Below, piece after piece: positions 42,575-56,440 of a stretch of DNA of 64,000 nucleotides (position 1 is its first letter; every line of letters starts with the position of its first letter). Position numbers and translations under genes: made by a program. The notes below the pieces were generated by a model. It was not told the origin of the DNA. It made no database searches and saw only the letters and a program-made list of their open reading frames with translations. Origin of the DNA: Dioscorea cayenensis subsp. rotundata (Eukaryota > Streptophyta > Magnoliopsida > Dioscoreales > Dioscoreaceae); contig NC_052480.1 of the NCBI RefSeq assembly GCF_009730915.1, forward strand, positions 2,232,001 to 2,296,000, given 5' to 3'.

Positions 42575-42727
42575 AGTGTTTGTTTGAAGGGATTTGGAGT
42601 TACATGTAACTTCAAATCATTTACTTTTTTAAAATACGGTGTTTGTTTTGATGTATTTCATTTTTCATGTGCTTTTGAAATCCCATCATTGAGGGATTTT
42701 GGTTTACGGTCAAAATCCCGGGAGTCC
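42574..42727. mobile_element. MITE-like sequence abutting the LINE fragment
   Basis: It begins GGTAGTGTTTGTTTGAAGGG and continues with ATCCCATCATTGAGGGATTTTGG and CAAAATCCCGGG, short inverted words typical of MITEs. L1 coding sequence begins directly beyond about 42727. The boundary is approximate. Confidence 0.4.
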
Positions 42728-45340
42728 AAAACAGTCAGATCAACACTATTCTTATACTCGAATAACTTCTCAAAGTCAATATTAATCCTAGACTGCCGCT
42801 TTTGACCAAAAATAAGCCGGAAATGAGCCTCAAAAAACTTCCCAATGTCGTACAGATTCTCAACCCGAGACCCATCCTTTGAGATGTAAGGAATGAAATT
42901 CCTATTTTTACGGCCGTTAGCCACCGCTTGGAAAAATTTCGTATTTTCATCCCCATCCTTTAACCATTGCAATCTCGACCTTTGCTTCCAATAAATCTCC
43001 TCTTGTTTCCTGATCTCTTCAAGACAGGCAATCAAAGCAAGCTCCTGTTGTTGTTCAGACACTGAAAGGCCCCTATCTTCATTGATCAAATCCAATTCCT
43101 CTAACTGTCGTAATAAGTCCAGCTTCCTTAATTTAATAGAACCAAAATCAAACTTCGCCCAATGCTTTAGCTTAACTTTCAAGTTCGACAGCTTCTTGGA
43201 TAAGATGAAAGCCCCACAACCCGAAAATGAAGACTCCTTCCACCAGTTCTTCACAATCTCAGAGAACCCCTCCGCCGTAGTCCAGACGAACTCAAATCTG
43301 AACGGCTTAGGACACACCAAGTGAGAGCCCGCTTCCAAACGGATCGGCACATGGTCCGAACCTAACCTCGGGAGGCTAGATTGAGTCAACCTAGGAAAGC
43401 GCTCAGCCCAAGCACCGTTGACTAGAAAACGATCTAATTTGACCCAAATTGGGTTAGACTGTCCATTAGTCCAGGTGAAACGTCTACCCTTTGAGGAGGG
43501 TTCAAAAAAGGCATAGTCCTGCAAGAAGGCATTTGCACACCGAATATCCTCCAAGTTAGGAACACCCGTAACTTTATCTTCCAAGGCAAAAATGGCATTG
43601 AAATCACCACAAATTACCATGGGCACCATCGACTCGCCACTAACAGCCCGAAGTTCATCCCAGAAAGCCTGTTTGCGAGACCGATCTACAGGTCCATAGA
43701 CCGAAGTGCATCGCCAGCTGAAGTTAAAACGCTTAGAAAAAAACGCCATAGTCAAGCTAAATTCGCCCACAAACACCACTTGACCTATGATATCAGCACT
43801 ATTCTAACCCACAATGATACCTCCCGCTGAGCCTTTCGCCGGAGCAAACGCAAACTGATCCAAGCGGGGACCACCAATCTCACGCCATAACAATTGGGAA
43901 ACCAACTCTAACTTAGACTCTTGGAGGCAACACACTTCAGCAAAGTGCAGGTTAAGAAAATCCCGAACTAAGAACCGCTTTGCCGGTTTCCGCAGGCCCC
44001 GAACATTCCAGGAGACAATATTCATGATAAACAAACAGACTCGCGAACCTCCAAAGAGGTCGCCACAGTCTTCCTAGAAGGAGCTGCACGAGATTGTTCT
44101 AATGTTCGGACATGATTAACACATTCAATAGCATTACCACTAAAATGAATACCACATGCATTGCAATATTGAACAGTTTGAGCAATAGACCAATCCGAAA
44201 TAAGCAAAGGATGGGCCTGCGTACCTCCAGAGTTGTCCCCGCCAATCCCTTTCTTCTTAGCTGATCGAAGCGGTTCAGGAAGATAACCTGCTTCCTCATT
44301 GAATCGCGACGAAGGCTTCTTCACTCTTCCACTTTTTCTGGTACCCATCCCAAGATCCTCATTGGAATTTTGCACTCCTGACGGAAGATTCGGCAAGAGA
44401 ACCCTAAGATTGCTCTCAAACTCAGCAAAGGAATCATCTGAGTCCGGGTCCAAGTCCAGATTAACTTTGTCCACCAATTGCCCCTCCGAGCAGTCCGTGT
44501 CCTTTATTCCACCCATAGCGTCAACATGTACCTCTGATGACAACCCATCGACTGGTCCCGCGAGAGCAGTAACCATGGCCCAGGTACCAACCAAGAATTT
44601 CCACTTGAAGCCATCTGGCGGCACCAAATTAGGTTCACTATTCAACAAAACAAGTGGATCACTAGAGACCTGCACATTGTAAGGCCCATCCACTAAAGGC
44701 GGCCCACCCTCCATCTCACTAACAACCTCTTCCAAACGCTCATCAACCAACAAATCGGGCCCAGGAGTTACAATATCATCCTTCTTCGGATCACCAAGGG
44801 CCCCAGATTCTTCACGTTGGCCCACTTCATTACACAAGAGCAAGGGGTCAAAGTGAGAGCCCATCTTATCATACTCAGTTGATCCATAGCCCAAACCCTC
44901 ATTCAGCCCCAACTCACTCGGCCACCTGGATCATCCGAACCTCCCTCGGGATCAGCGACTTTTCATCCGAATCGAGAAAAGGGACGGTTGTCTCTTCACC
45001 CGGTGATCGCAAGTCACCGCCACGTCAACCTCCGAAGAGACAACCTCGGACATCCGTCGCTTGCCACCTGTCCCCAGACGTGAGCTAGCAGCACGTTCCT
45101 TCCAGATTTCGACACGCCCTCGACCCTCGAGCCATGCACGGCCGGAGCCCCTTCTTTGCCTCTTCGTCCATGCCTCGGGAGACCAAAGCCAACCCCATCG
45201 TACTCGATCCCTCGCCCTACGAAGAACGCCGCGACCACGGTGCTGCGAAATGCCGGCCCTCCGTCAAGGTGGGAGCCGTGCTCAACCTCCCTAACCTGCG
45301 CTTGGTGGGAGCTTATCCTTTGTGACAACCTTGACTCTGT
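42727..45340 (-). mobile_element. L1-type LINE fragment lacking reverse transcriptase
   Basis: On the minus strand, 45340-44022 is ORF1-like: a polar, acidic stretch followed by QYCNACGIHFSGNAIECVNH, a short Cys/His cluster. ORF2 starts at 44034, overlapping ORF1 by 13 bases in another frame. It encodes an apurinic-type endonuclease: MNIVSWNVRGLRKPAK, LQESKLE, VICGDFNAI and LGSDHVPI. A TAG at about 43801 (expected Trp) is the only stop in the domain. The frame continues to about 42727, just past the helical linker DGDENTKFFQAVANGRKNR, and breaks off before the reverse transcriptase domain. The upper boundary near 45340 is approximate. Confidence 0.85.
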
Positions 45341-46395
45341 ACGATAATAAAAAAATGGATTTTTTTAAATTTATTTATACATGCTAGTGATTGGAAAAAC
45401 AATTATTTTTTAATCTCATTTTTTTTCGTACAATTATGAGTTAGGGATATGATTCCCATTTGAGTGTCTGATTAAAAGGTGAAATTGATAGCTGAAAAAA
45501 AAAAAAAAATCAAAATCTCTTTATTTCAAGGTACATATATACACACAAACAGACATCATACATCCAGATAATTGATTTGGTAAGCAAAATTATTGATTTG
45601 CAAAATGATTTTTCCTATAACAAACTAATGATTTTTCTCACTGGTTGAAAGCAGTATCCCACCTAATGCTCTATTTATCAATTAGAAATCCTTCAAAAAT
45701 AATTTGTCTAAATTAAATGAATTTGAAATTTCTAATTTCGTTTAACTCAAATTTTCTAAATTTATAAAAAAAACAACTGAATTATATAAAATAAATTAAA
45801 AAAATTAATTATATAAAAAATTTTACAAAAATAAATTTTTGATTTATAACTAATTCTTTTCCAATATTTGATATTTTCTTTCAGTAAGATTAACTCTTTA
45901 GTCCATTTATGCCTTTACTATACAACTAAAATTAAAATTAAAATTCAAAACTTCAACTCATCTTTAGTAAAAATATAGGGATCTCTAGGGAAGACAGAAA
46001 TGTCAACAGAACAGAAATTCACTAAAAATATATTCCTAGGCTGACCCCATTCTCAGACTCATGTTCAAGAGAAAAAAATTTTGCTCGATCCCAATCCCAC
46101 AGAGATTTCTCGATCCTTGTTCCCACAGAATATACCCCAAAAATTACCAAACTTAAGAGATTCCTGACTTGAGTTTTTTCATTTATTTATTCTTGGTTTA
46201 ATTACTGTACAAGACCCTGTAATTGTGTACTTTTTGCCTTTTTAATCCTTGCAATATTTTTAGGTACAATTAAGTCCTTATATTTAGTCGAATTAGGTCA
46301 TTTTAGTCCACTGTGTAGATGTGTAAGTGTAAATTGCAAAGATTTAATTGTACCAAAAAATATTACTATGGACTAGAATGAACCAATTTGACTAA
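45341..46395. other. AT-rich intergenic DNA
   Basis: Poly-A and poly-T runs with no open frame of interest. Nothing recognised. Confidence 0.5.
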
Positions 46396-46701
46396 GGGCT
46401 TGTTTGGATGAGCTTTTGGAAAACCCAGAAGTGCTTTTTTATAAGTTAAAGCACTCTGGGTTCAGAATAGTTTGTATAGAACTTTCTGGCAGAAGTCGTA
46501 AAAAGTGAAAAACGACTTTTCGTGAGCTAGTGATGAGCGTACGAAAAGACATTTTTAACTTTATTTTACGAACCGCTTTTACGTGTGTAATACTAAACAC
46601 AAAATATAAAAAGTCTTAACTTACTGCTGAAAAGCACTTTTTTCGGGAAGACTTCTATTAAACTTAAAAAAAGTCTTTTTGAAGAGCTCAAAGCAAGTGC
46701 C
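46396..46701. mobile_element. Tourist-like MITE (306 bp)
   Basis: It starts GGGCTTGTTTGGATGAGCTT and ends AAAGCAAGTGCC, flanked by TAA (46393-46395 and 46702-46704). Internal words (AAAACCCAGAAG, AAGACTTCTATTAAACTTAA, AAAAAGCACTTTT-like) match 33047-33347 in inverse orientation, so both belong to one family. Confidence 0.8.
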
Positions 46702-46704
46702 TAA

Positions 46705-47817
46705 ATATGGAGACTTAATTGTCACTAAAAATATTGGGACTAAAAGGCGTAGAAAGACATGCAATTATAGGGACTATGACGTTAATTAAACCTTTATTCT
46801 TTTTTATCATATACATACATCAAATATAATTAATATATTTTTATTTAATATAAATAATTTTTTAATATTATATATATGTATAAAATATTTAAATTTTATA
46901 TTTAAGGTGAGGGCGAGGAAAGAATTCACCACCATCAAAAACTAAATTTTAACCTCGGCTCATGAATTTTTAGCCAGTGACAGGAAATCTATTTTTTTTT
47001 TTAATAGAAAGAAAGGAAGTTTTTAAGTGGTATGTGTGTTTTGAGATACAATCAATATCAAATCAATACATTCTAAGAAGAAATATTTGAATATCAATTT
47101 CATCGATCTCCTGTTCGGCTATAGCTAAAACCCAAGATCCATTTTTTTATCCATTTTTTTTCCTATTCAAAAGTCAACTTTGTCTTTGTGTTTTCACTTG
47201 AGAATTTTTTTTGGAGATGAGATGTCAAAAAGGCTTATTACTTTCCAAACAAATCCCTTCTCAAATTCACCGTCCAATTCAGAGTAAATTAATAACTATA
47301 AAAATACAAAAACCCATACAAACACCAATCTATATTATTTGTTTGTGCTCACTTTCCGGCTAAAATTCCAATACCAAACTCATCTCCTAACATTAAAAAA
47401 TAAAAACCTACAAAATGTGGTGCATTTATACAATAAATAAATTTAAAATATGAAAAATATCTATAAAAAATAATAATATTTTAAATTAATTATAAATATT
47501 TAAATAAATTAGGGATCAGATTGGTAAAGATTAGAGTGTGCTCATTGTCGTAACAGGCTTTGGGCGCACACCCATCACGCATCAAAGCGCAAGCTTTTAC
47601 CACTCATCACCTCCCATTGGACTGCCTGAAGGATCATAATTTTATATTCCCCTCCCCTCCTTTATTTATAGCCTTGATCCATGACCATTCTCACTCCCCA
47701 GTCGATGTGGGACTAAAATTTAATACACACACGCACAAACTCTTATTCTTCTGTTATTATTTGTTCTTCTTCAAAAGTTCACAAAAATGTGATTTGAAAC
47801 AGTACAAAAACAAAAGA
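46705..47817. other. Intergenic DNA and 3' flank of SCPL copy A
   Basis: AT-rich. The part above about 47620 (TTGGACTGCCTGAAGGATCAT, GATCCATGACCATT) is homologous to 53385-53480 below the second SCPL copy and probably holds the 3' untranslated region. No gene. Confidence 0.5.
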
Positions 47818-50262
<2,445 letters not shown>

Positions 50263-51129
50263 CTCTGTTTCTCACACACAAGTACACACACACAGAGATA
50301 AATGGAGGTTGGAGAAAGGGATGGGATAAGGAAAAGGATGAGTGGGAATGGGTAAAGAGAGAAAAGGAAGGAGCATGGGTAGAGTGGACAGTGAGGTGTG
50401 ACTGTGAACTTTAGTGCAGGATGTGGACAGTGGAAACAAAAAGGAGAAGGAGAAGAAACAGGAAAGAAAGAGCCGTTACATTTGAGGATATGGTTTGAAG
50501 AAGTGGGACCCACATTCAAGTGACACATGGCACATCAAGTCTAACCTGTCTGACCTGGCCAATGGCCCACTAATAAATTTGAGCGGTAGGGTTTTTTTTA
50601 TTATTATTTAATATATTTGTGTTCATTTTATTATTTTTTGTTAAATTGATTTTGCCTTTGTTTCTAAAATTATGGGAATATTATTTATTTAAATTAAAAA
50701 TAAAATTTTAATTAAGTTGAGAGTCGACAACCTTTTGAAGTTCTGAGGGTAATGAATGTGAAACTGGAAAATTCCATTATTATTATCAAGTGGAGTCTAG
50801 AATTTTCTGTATTTTAAGCAACTAAGAAGGATGTTTAGGAGAGGTAATATCATTATTAGGTGTTGACTAGACCGTGATGTTTTGATATATTCACTTTTGT
50901 GCTATCTTATTCTCATTAGGGAGAGTTTTCGCTATGTTATTTACTTGTTTTGTTGTTATTTTCTTAGTTCTCTCACATTTATTGTTATCTATTTATACTT
51001 GTGTTGTTTTTTTGCTTTGTTATTTGTTTTTTACTTATATTTCTTTGGTTAATATGATTATTGTTATACTGGATGAGATTTATCCAACTTTTTTAAATAT
51101 AAAAAAACTTATCCGGGAATTATGGAATG
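50263..51129. other. Upstream region of SCPL copy A
   Basis: 50263-50530 is homologous to 56018-56330 upstream of the second copy, so the duplication included the promoter. Above 50560 the DNA is AT- and T-rich without recognised elements. A 120-codon open stretch (50934-51296) is low-complexity and hydrophobic and is not considered a gene. Confidence 0.5.
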
Positions 51130-51445
51130 TTATTTCATTAGAAACCTTTTTATTTTCGAAAATATTTAGTGATTTGTTTCCACCATTTGATATAACAACT
51201 GATTTTCAAATCCAGTGGTTGTGGTTTCCCTATAAAGTTCTAGGAATCTCTTTAAATTTGGTTGTAATGAATTTAATAAGAATTTCAGTTGTGTAAATAG
51301 ACCGAGCATTGTCTAAACTATCTGCCTTGGAATACTTGAGCTATGACATCAAATGGGTTGTTCAATTCTTGGGTTCACTTCAACAGCTTGCTTACAATTT
51401 TCAATATCTATTGCAAGTGGTTAAAAAGAAATCCAGATGGTATGA

Positions 51446-51722
51446 GAGTGAAGCTAGAGGACTCAATTTCCTCTATCCGGCACAGTTTTAGAGTTCTTTG
51501 GACCTCATTCTGAGGGGATGGAGGTCGTTTCTACGTTCGAGGTGTCCTAGGATAGTAGTGTGGGGTAATTTTCCTTTGGTTTTTGGGGTCAGAAGGAGGC
51601 CCATTGCTCTTTTTTTTGCTTTCTCCTTGTTCCATAGCTAGTGGATTTTTGTTATATCTTGTTTTGTTTCTCTTTCTTAATATATGATTGTGGTTTATCC
51701 ATTTTTTTAATATAAAAAAAAA
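51446..51722 (+). mobile_element. 5'-truncated LINE tail inside the pyruvate kinase fragment
   Basis: The segment is absent from the source gene. It ends GTGGTTTATCCATTTTTTTA followed by AATATA and an A run, a common 3' end of plant L1 elements. Only a few hundred bases of the 3' end are present and no reverse transcriptase remains. Target duplications could not be defined. Confidence 0.6.
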
Positions 51723-52689
51723 ACTTTTTAACAACTTATGTATAGCTTGAGGTTAGGAGGAAGTCTATTGATGTTTTGAATTTATTTTCATAGGTTCACC
51801 TATTGGATTTTGTTAATCAGGTGGTTGAGACTAATGGTGAAAGACATTTTACTTGCAGATATTTTGAATTAAATGTTATAATTAGACTTGTATTACTGTT
51901 TTGTTGTTGTTTGTGGTGAGAATCATGCCTGACCCTCTATGAATTATTTAAGGTCACACTATATCTCATCTTCCTCCAGATAAAAGAAATGTTTAAATAT
52001 ATAGAAACTCTAGCTGCATAGGAAGTGATTTTTTTTTTTATTTTTTACCAAAGCAACAAGTACTATATACATCAAGGGAATATGTAAAGACCGAGAATTA
52101 ATCGTTTAGGTCTCATGCACTCACTTGGTGAAACAGGATTTGGGTAGCAAACTAATTTGTACTCACAACCAGAGATCTGTTACCACTATTATGTCTAGCG
52201 AGATTCAAACTTGATACATTTTAAATACTTCATATTCGCTTTTCATAATTGGGCTAATATCACTTAGCTATGAGTTTTTTTGGTCCAAGTGTTTTTTGTG
52301 TATTGGAAAATATTTTTGTCAATTTTTTAGAACTTAATTTTCTATATTCTTTTTAATGATGAATATTTTGCTCTGACATTTAAGTAGTTCCTTTTTCTGT
52401 TACTTTTCTGATTGAATTCCTAGTCTCAGGGCCACTTAAGCAGGCTTATTGTGCATAAGTAAAATTCCACGTTACTAATATGAACATATTATACCATATT
52501 TGCAACTTATACAAGTGTTTTTTTAAATGAAAAGTGCAGGGATAAACAATGATTTATAAAATAAAAGATGGCCATTGCATGCAATTTGTTCATGTTCTTT
52601 TAGAGAAAAGCCTGTTTTATTTGACTCCAAGTTTTCCAAGTGATTCCTGTCTCTATAAAGACATCCGACTTATTTTTCAAAATATTTTC

Positions 52690-52835
52690 CTGATTTAATC
52701 TCAAACCTTTTTGAGAAAAAAATGGATAAACCACTACTTTATTGAAAAAGAATAACAGCAAACCAAAAGTACAACCAAGAGGAAAACAAAGCAAAGAGTT
52801 CTCCCCAGCAATGAAGATCAATCTCAAATTTTTGA
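52690..52835 (-). mobile_element. Second LINE 3' tail, opposite orientation
   Basis: On the minus strand it ends with AGTGGTTTATCCATTTTTTT (about 52720-52740), the same terminal motif as 51690-51710. It also interrupts homology to the pyruvate kinase intron. About 145 bases. Confidence 0.55.
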
Positions 52836-52890
52836 TAGCTTTTTTTCATTTGGAAAAATAAAACTTAATAAGCAATATTTATTATGTTAT

Positions 52891-53527
52891 TTGTGATTCT
52901 ACTGAGTTATATCTTTTGGGGTCTTCATAATAAAGTTGATATCATATCATAAACATATGTGAAAGTTTTTTTAGTTCGAGATGAGCGATTAGACTGTTAA
53001 CAAAGATAGAAATATATACAAGTCTTGGTGGAACAAATAGAGACGGGGCCACACATATGTGAGCTCTAGGACCACCCTCACACAACTACTACTCACGTTC
53101 TTGGAAATATACTCCCATCCGTGTTTTAAAATCTCATCATTTGTGAAAAATTCTCAGGGACTCAAATACCAATAGATCACTTGATCATTGGTAACATGTG
53201 TTAAAGCTTCCCACAAATGAATTCTCTTAACTATCACTTTGATGTAGCTCTTACTCCTGAGTTAATTATATGACTTAACCATAATGCAAATAACAACTCA
53301 CTGCTGCAGAATTTTTAATTATGAATTTAGTTAAGGTTTTTAATTGCCAGTATATTACAACTCTTTACTACTCATCAAGTCCCTGTTGGACTGCCTGAAA
53401 GATCATACTCTTCACAAGGCCTGGCTTTATTTATTTACTTATTTATTTATGGCATGGATCCATGACCATTTCCATTCCCAAATGTGGGACTAAAATCCCA
53501 TATATAATGCATACACCAAAAAGAAGA
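52891..53527. other. Intergenic DNA and 3' flank of SCPL copy B
   Basis: No gene. From about 53385 the sequence matches the 3' flank of copy A, with a short (TTTA)n insertion near 53428-53450. Confidence 0.5.
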
Positions 53528-56013
53528 TCAAAAGGAAGTTTGTGTTATGTTTGGGAGCCTGTGTCCCTTCACAAATGACTCAAAGAGTTGCAGTGCTCTT
53601 CCTGGTTGTGAATAAGGAACCATATGACCAGCAGCTCTCACTGTAGCAAATGTCAGCAGATTCCCATACTCTGTCACCCATCCACCCACCTTAATTTTCA
53701 CAATATATAATACCATCTTTTAGATATAATCTAATCCATATGAACATTAGTTTGATATCAAACAATGAAATATAAAGGTTGATGAATGAAAACAAAATCA
53801 TATATATGAATTTGTCTACCTGGTCTTTATAGAACCATGCACGGTAAGGAACTGTAATGCTGTGTTTCATTTCCTGTGCTAGTTCTCGGACAAGTGTTCG
53901 AGATCCTAATAATGGAAGAACAATGTCCTGATCACCACTGTAAAGTAAAGAGAACAGTGTTTGTTCATCAATTAAATCTTTTTTGGTTATGTTCTAAATA
54001 GTAAATATGCAATTTGATTCGAAGAATAAATTAGTAACATCTTGCCTGTAGATCCATACTGGTATTTTGTGGCTAATTATAGTTTTGAGCAATGGAAGGA
54101 TGTTGATATTTCCACCTGTGTTGTTGTAATCCAAAACTCTGCCAATCGGAAATGTTGGTTATCATTAAATGATCGGCATTAGCATGTTGTTTTGATATGC
54201 TACCATAACTATTTTGTTTTCTTTGTTTGTATTGAAATTCAGAAAAAGGATGATGAATTTGTGATGTTACTTACTCACTGCACACGCTCCATCGGTAAGG
54301 CAAATTAGTCCGGTTGGCATGAAGAGCCCGCTGAACTTCGTGGAGATTAAAGTAAAACCGTTGCTCGTATGTCATGCAAACATCGACACCAATGCTCATT
54401 TTTGTGGCCTGAAATTTATCAGCATAAAATCAGGATGAATTATTGTTCACTATGCAGTCACAAGGCAGACACAAAATACGCTACAAATTTTCGCAGTCTC
54501 AGTTCTTGTTCAACAATGGACGGATAGCAAACATCGAGTAAAACATCATAACTGGTAATGTGATTCCTAGCAACTCGGTTTGCATCAGTGATTGCGTCAC
54601 TGCATGATTTACTCACATTGTGAGGACTACTGAAGGCATAATCATCGAAACCGCATTGGTTCGTGATTTTTAGCTCTAACTCATCAGAAATCATTCCATG
54701 TGACCAGAAAAATTTGTAACTTGAAGAGGCATCTTTATCAAGCTTGAGAAGTGGATTTCCAATCTATTTCAATTCCAAACAATTAATCATAACATGTTGA
54801 CATTACAAGAAAACAATTGCATATTACAGATAGTCAAAAGAATTCTTACTGCAATTCCTTTGATTTTGAAACTTGAAATCAGGTGAGTATTTATTATGCT
54901 TCAACAGGACAGTGGCTAATTGGGGTATGTAATGTCCTAAAAGAGTTGAGCATTCAGAGAAAAAGATAGTGATGAATTTAATTAAGTAAACTAAGCATAT
55001 ATACCTGCATAGCTTTCTCCGGTGAGAAACAAATCACGGGATTTGAACTCGGGAAACTTGCCCGTACCATCGCATCAGAAATATGTGCATGTCATTAGCT
55101 TCAATGGACAGCAAATTGTCAAAACAAAATCAGAACAGGCAATGGCAATTCATGCCTTAATTAATCATGAGAACTTGAAACTTTACCTGTTTTTTCATCG
55201 CCTGTGGTGTAATCAGAAGTTCGATTAGAGTAAGACCATCCAACTCCAGCAGGAGATTCAACAAAAAAAGGAGATTTGAAACTACAAACAGGATAAAGTT
55301 GAAAGTTAATGAATTTGACAATTAATCACAAGCTGCATTTCATACTGAACCAACCTCTATTCCATGACCATTTGTTTATACGAAGACCTCGACCATCTGC
55401 TCTAGGATAAAACGGACCCAATTCAGTGAATGCTCCACCTCCTAGTGATGAACAACCAGGGCCTAAGCACAATTTTAGTCAGATTATTATCAACAACAAG
55501 ATAAAATGATTATATTGTGATTTGCAATTAGCAATGATGTGCACTCTTCATCAGTTTTATTCACTAAATGCAAAACCAAACACCAAACTGTAACAATACA
55601 ACAAACTACAAACAGAAACAATAAAGTCAAGAACTTTGAATACCATGATACACAACAACCAACATTAAATGCAAAAACAGAGAACACAGCACACCAAACA
55701 CAATAAATTTAATTGAAAGCAAAATTTGAACACCAACAACAACCAAAACTAACAATGAATGCAAAACTAAAAGAAAACCTCCATTGAGCCAGAGAGTGAG
55801 AGGCTTGAGGTAAGGATCAACAGCAGCTTCAGCAAAGTAATAGAAGAGACTTCTACCAGCCTTGACATCCACATCAACATAACCAGCATATTGCTTGAAT
55901 CCAACCTCTGGTTGTCCTGGCAACTTCTTCACTAAGTCCTCTACTGGATACCCACTCACTCTCACACTCACTACCACCATTAACAAACTCCATAAGAACA
56001 CCACCAACTTTGC
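53528..56013 (-). pseudogene. Serine carboxypeptidase-like, copy B, frameshifted pseudogene
   Basis: All ten exons of copy A can be located in order, from a first exon near 56013-55780 to the stop at 53528-53530. The ATG of copy A is replaced: the only nearby ATG (56015-56017) is one base out of frame with the signal peptide ([16 protein letters not shown]). Exon 3 has seven instead of five A in the CAAAAAAAG run (55262-55269). Exon 4 has one extra base near 55058-55064 (CTTGCCCGT for CTTTTCGT), and exon 5 one extra base near 54868-54872 (TTGAAACTT for TTGAACTT). Motifs such as SYSNR, the Asp and His regions and the final LPNITQTSF survive. The GC donor of intron 8 is also kept. Decay is recent compared with the duplication. 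An upstream ATG gives a long open frame through exon 1 but does not mend the later shifts. Confidence 0.92.
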
Positions 56014-56017
56014 CCAT

Positions 56018-56440
56018 CTCTCTCTCTCTCTCTTTCTCTGTTTCTCACACACATAAACACACATATAACACACAAGGAGATCAGTGGAAGCTGAAGAAAG
56101 GGATGGGAGAAGGAAATGCTTGAGTGAGAATAATAAAAAAAGAGAGAAAATGAGGACCATGCTGGATTGGACATGCAGTGAAGTGTGGGACATTGGACTT
56201 TAGTGCAAGAAGTGGACGGTGGAAACAAAAGGATGAGAAGAAGAAGACGAAGGAAAGACAGAGTCGTTGCTTACGAGCATTGTATGATTTGATGAAGTAG
56301 GACCAGAATTCTAGTGAAACGTGCCACGTCAAATCTAATCCTATCCTCCTCTTACTAATACTACATAATGTTCTTGGAAATTATGGCCAATACCAGATAT
56401 ATAAGCAGTGATTTCAAATCCAGAGGTTAATCATACTCTG
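56018..56440. other. Upstream region of SCPL copy B
   Basis: Homologous to 50263-50530 upstream of copy A, with a (CT)n tract at about 56018-56036. It ends where the MULE derivative begins. No separate gene. Confidence 0.5.

Larger units (their letters stand above)
51130..52890 (+). pseudogene. Pyruvate kinase gene fragment (introns 4-6 with broken exons 5 and 6)
   Basis: Collinear with 62635-63990 of the pyruvate kinase gene. The intron word TTCAAATCCAGTGGTTGTG and the ACTTGAGCTATG(A/G)CATCAAATGG segment are shared, then the exon 5 start near 51420, exon 6 GTGGTTGAGACTAATGGTGA near 51812, and intron 6 landmarks such as GGTGAGAATCATGCCTG. Exon 5 is interrupted by a LINE tail. Exon 6 lost about 28 bases between AAGACAT and ACTTGCAG. 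It lies between the two SCPL copies, about 10 kb from the source gene and in the same orientation. It cannot encode a product. Confidence 0.85.

Noticed and set aside
50934-51296. A 120-codon hydrophobic frame
   Set aside because: T-rich low-complexity translation; its second half overlaps duplicated pyruvate kinase intron sequence.
55627-56193. A 188-codon frame containing SCPL copy B exon 1 with an upstream start
   Set aside because: The upstream part lies in the promoter/leader homologous to copy A and carries the CT-tract-encoded Arg-Glu run. It reads through the splice donor into intron 1, and downstream exons are frameshifted anyway.
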